Shown here piece after piece: positions 4,671 to 6,630 of a stretch of DNA of 6,630 nt (the stretch's first letter is position 1; each line of letters opens with the position of its first letter). The stretch lies in assembly GCA_024277605.1 (NCBI GenBank), contig JAJRUU010000295.1, positions 1 through 6,630 of the forward strand, given 5' to 3'. The stretch is from a bacterium (GTDB taxonomy: Bacteria > SZUA-182 > SZUA-191 > JAJRXT01). The notes beneath the pieces are model-generated. The model did not search any database. It was given only the letters and a program-made list of their open reading frames with translations, and was not told the DNA's origin. A program made the position numbers and the translations under genes.

Positions 4671-4937
4671 ATGCCTACAAAAAAAGTTACCATAAAAAAT
4701 AAATTAGGGCTGCATGCCCGAGCGGCATCAGCTTTCGTCAAACTGTCCAGTAAATTCGAGGCAGATGTTGCTTTGCGCAAGGATGAGCAAGTGATCGACG
4801 GCAAGAGTATTCTGGGAATTATGACATTAGCGGCTAGTAAAGGCTCAGAGCTGGTGATATCCACCGATGGGGCGGATGCCGATCAAGCCATACAGGAATT
4901 AACCGGTCTTATAGATGCTGGTTTTGGAGAGGATTAG
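4671..4937 (+). CDS. ptsH: Phosphocarrier protein HPr
   Basis: HPr carries the phosphoryl group from Enzyme I to sugar-specific EIIA proteins or to regulatory targets. The 88-residue protein has the active-site segment KLGLHARAAS, with the phosphorylated histidine at position 15 and Arg17. The regulatory serine region DGKSILGIMTLAASKGSEL follows, with Ser46 in the position phosphorylated by HPr kinase in Gram-positive and some other bacteria. The residue after Arg17 is Ala rather than the proline of enteric HPr, a variant often seen in regulatory-type HPrs. Length is complete. ATG 4671 is the only reasonable start: an in-frame stop lies at 4626-4628 and no other ATG, GTG or TTG intervenes. 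No Shine-Dalgarno sequence is visible before it, and an inverted-repeat element ends 18 nt upstream. ptsI follows after 5 nt. No EII or HPr kinase gene is in the window. Confidence 0.95.
   Translation: MPTKKVTIKNKLGLHARAASAFVKLSSKFEADVALRKDEQVIDGKSILGIMTLAASKGSELVISTDGADADQAIQELTGLIDAGFGED
4926..4932 (+). promoter_or_regulatory. Ribosome binding site of ptsI inside the end of ptsH
   Basis: GGAGAGG at 4926-4932 overlaps the last codons of ptsH and lies 10 nt before ATG 4943. It supports that start and indicates that ptsH and ptsI are translated from one message. Confidence 0.7.
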
Positions 4938-4942
4938 TCTAC

Positions 4943-6630
4943 ATGATTAAAGGTATTGGAGTTTCTCCCGGAATTACAATCGGTAGCGCTTTTCTGGTTG
5001 ATCGTTGGAAGACCAGGGTCGATAAAACTCATATCAAAAAAAGCGAAATATCCCAGGAAATTGAGCACTTTAAACAGGCCGTCAAGCTCTCCCATAAACA
5101 ATTGCGCCAGGTTAAGGAAAAAGTTTCTCGTGAAGTAAAAGATAAAACCTTTACCTATATTATAGACGTTCACCTATTAATTTTAGAAGACCAGATGCTG
5201 ATTGATGAGACGACTCAATTGATCAAAGACGAGCAGGTGAGTGCAGGATGGGCGCTGGAACAAGTGCTTATTCATTTTGCTTCTATCTTTGATGGCATTG
5301 ACGACGAATATTTACGAGAGAGAAAAAGCGATATTGAGCATGTGGGAGAACGAATTAAAAAGAATTTGGTCGGCCACAAGCCCAAAAGCATCGATGAAAT
5401 CAAGTTGGATGTGGTGGTTATTGCCCATGATCTTACCCCGGCGGATACTATACTTATGCATAAGGGTAATGTTAAGGGCTTTGCTACCGATTTGGGCGGG
5501 CGTACATCACATACTGCAATTATGGCCCGTTCGCTGGAAATTCCGGCTGTCGTGGCCCTGGATAATATAACCGCTCAGGTGAAGACCGGTGATCCGATTA
5601 TAGTTGATGGCAGTGAAGGGGTGGTAATTGTAAAGCCATCTCAAGAGGAGTTTACTAAGTACCTTGAAAAGCAGAGAAAGTTTATTTATTTTGAGAAGGA
5701 ATTATTAAAACTACGTGACCTGCCGGCGGAAACATTGGATGGCTACCGGCTTGAACTTTCAGCCAACATTGAATTCCCGGAAGAATTGCGTTCTATTATT
5801 GAACATGGCGCCGAAGGGGTTGGATTGTACCGGACTGAATTTTTATATCTGAACCGTCCCACCCTGCCTGAAGAGGAAGAACAACAACAAGTTTATAAAA
5901 ATTTGGCAGAACAGCTGACTCCCTTAACCGCGGTTATGAGAATCATAGACTTCGGGGGGGATAAAATCGATCCCCATTTTAAGGCTGAACCGGAAACTAA
6001 TCCGGTTTTGGGATTGCGGGCCATAAGATTGGCCCTAAAAAGAGAAGATTTATTACGCAAGCAATTAAGTGCCATTCTAAGGGCCAGTATTTATAAAAAT
6101 TTACGTATTCTTTTTCCATTGGTTTCAGGAGTTGGTGAACTAAGGCAGGCTAAACAAATTCTCGATTCAGTTAAAGACGGGCTGCGGGGGAAAAATATTC
6201 CTTTTGATGAGGAGATTCAAGTCGGCGTAATGATAGAGGTTCCTTCAGCCGCTATGACTGCTGATCTGCTGGCCAAGGAGTGCGATTTCTTTAGTATTGG
6301 CACTAATGACCTGATTCAGTATTGTATCGCCATTGACCGCGGCAACCAACATGTAGCCTACCTCTATGAACCCCTGCATCCGGCGGTATTACGGATGATT
6401 AAGTCAGTAATTTCAGCCGCTCATAACGAAGGTATCTGGGTGGGAATGTGTGGGGAAATGGCCGGGGACCCTCTGTGTACTATGATCTTGCTGGGTCTTG
6501 AAATTGATGAGTTGAGTATGAATGCGGTCGCCATCCCCACTGTAAAGCAAATCATCAGATCCATCAGGAGAGAAGAGGCGGCGGAACTCACCTACCATGC
6601 CTTAACCTTAACTACCGCCAAAGAAATTGA
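4943..6630 (+). CDS. ptsI: PTS Enzyme I (phosphoenolpyruvate-protein phosphotransferase), 3' partial
   Basis: Enzyme I takes the phosphoryl group from phosphoenolpyruvate and passes it to HPr His15. The frame is open for 562 codons to the window end with no stop, against about 575 residues in the usual enzyme, so only the C-terminal tip is missing. The start MIKGIGVSPGITIG is typical. Key residues align almost one-for-one with the E. coli enzyme: phosphorylated His190 in GGRTSHTAIMAR, Arg297 in GLYRTEFLY, Arg333 in MRIIDFGGDK, the metal and PEP region MIEVPSAA and FFSIGTNDLIQY, and catalytic Cys503 in GMCGEMAGD. Residues about 20-140 form the HPr-binding helical part, and the PEP-binding barrel starts near 250. 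ptsI is 5 nt after ptsH with GGAGAGG as its ribosome binding site. The enzyme appears functional; with no EII nearby its role (sugar uptake or regulatory relay) is open. Confidence 0.97.
   Translation, partial: MIKGIGVSPGITIGSAFLVDRWKTRVDKTHIKKSEISQEIEHFKQAVKLSHKQLRQVKEKVSREVKDKTFTYIIDVHLLILEDQMLIDETTQLIKDEQVSAGWALEQVLIHFASIFDGIDDEYLRERKSDIEHVGERIKKNLVGHKPKSIDEIKLDVVVIAHDLTPADTILMHKGNVKGFATDLGGRTSHTAIMARSLEIPAVVALDNITAQVKTGDPIIVDGSEGVVIVKPSQEEFTKYLEKQRKFIYFEKELLKLRDLPAETLDGYRLELSANIEFPEELRSIIEHGAEGVGLYRTEFLYLNRPTLPEEEEQQQVYKNLAEQLTPLTAVMRIIDFGGDKIDPHFKAEPETNPVLGLRAIRLALKREDLLRKQLSAILRASIYKNLRILFPLVSGVGELRQAKQILDSVKDGLRGKNIPFDEEIQVGVMIEVPSAAMTADLLAKECDFFSIGTNDLIQYCIAIDRGNQHVAYLYEPLHPAVLRMIKSVISAAHNEGIWVGMCGEMAGDPLCTMILLGLEIDELSMNAVAIPTVKQIIRSIRREEAAELTYHALTLTTAKEI

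Noticed and set aside
4466..4702. A 78-codon + strand frame between the ferredoxin and ptsH genes
   Set aside because: It overlaps both neighbours and its middle is the inverted-repeat element (translating to VIPAFAGMT, a familiar by-product of this repeat type). It has no ribosome binding site and resembles no protein.
4520..4864. A 114-codon minus-strand frame over ptsH and the palindromic element
   Set aside because: It is antisense to ptsH and includes repeat-derived sequence (RHSCESRN), so coding is unlikely.
5241..5570. A 109-codon + strand frame inside ptsI
   Set aside because: It lies in another frame across the phosphohistidine domain of Enzyme I, whose own frame is continuous and fully conserved there. 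It is a shadow.
4943..6630. Possible frameshift in ptsI, because of the T- and A-rich tracts
   Set aside because: Codon-by-codon reading gives a single uninterrupted frame with every Enzyme I motif in order and correctly spaced.

Overview
The window looks like a chromosomal housekeeping segment from an anaerobic bacterium with moderate GC. The anaerobe call rests on a ferredoxin-linked 2-oxoacid oxidoreductase (beta and gamma subunits), a 2[4Fe-4S] ferredoxin and a short-form N-acetylglutamate synthase-like protein of a kind I associate with Clostridia and Deltaproteobacteria-like lineages. A clostridial Firmicute, a Chloroflexota (Dehalococcoidia-like) or a deltaproteobacterial lineage are all possible; the sequence alone does not settle it. 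All supported genes are on the + strand and none is visibly broken.

Layout. 1-633: C-terminal part of a Rossmann/DUF2520 protein, cut by the window edge. 634-756: spacer with a good sigma70-type promoter (TATAAT). 757-1599: proC, last step of proline synthesis. 1600-1710: nested inverted repeats containing an intrinsic terminator. 1711-2010 and 2028-2315: small YggT membrane protein and YggU/DUF167 protein. 2330-3085 and 3170-3718: beta (TPP-binding) and gamma subunits of a 2-oxoacid:ferredoxin oxidoreductase, with no alpha subunit in the window. 3715-4164: GNAT acetyltransferase overlapping the gamma gene by 4 bp. 4165-4290: spacer with a 13-bp hairpin. 4291-4479: YfhL-type ferredoxin. 4480-4670: spacer with a terminator-like hairpin and a compact MITE-like inverted-repeat element that ends just before ptsH. 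4671-4937: HPr (ptsH). 4943-6630: PTS Enzyme I (ptsI), cut by the window end about a dozen residues before the usual C-terminus.

How the genes fit. ProC and the acetyltransferase (glutamate N-acetylation, arginine route) both draw on glutamate, and the oxidoreductase may act on 2-oxoglutarate or branched-chain 2-oxoacids with the nearby ferredoxin as a possible electron partner; that link is inference from proximity. ptsH and ptsI form the general phosphorelay of the PEP phosphotransferase system; all catalytic residues are present but no sugar-specific EII gene is in view.

I found no CRISPR array, phage gene, toxin-antitoxin pair, transposase or RNA gene. The unusual items are regulatory or architectural: the nested hairpin before yggT, the recurring TTCAAGGT(A/G)CCCT motif, the missing alpha subunit, and the inverted-repeat element beside a ptsH gene that has no visible Shine-Dalgarno sequence. 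I do not see a convincing new biological system.
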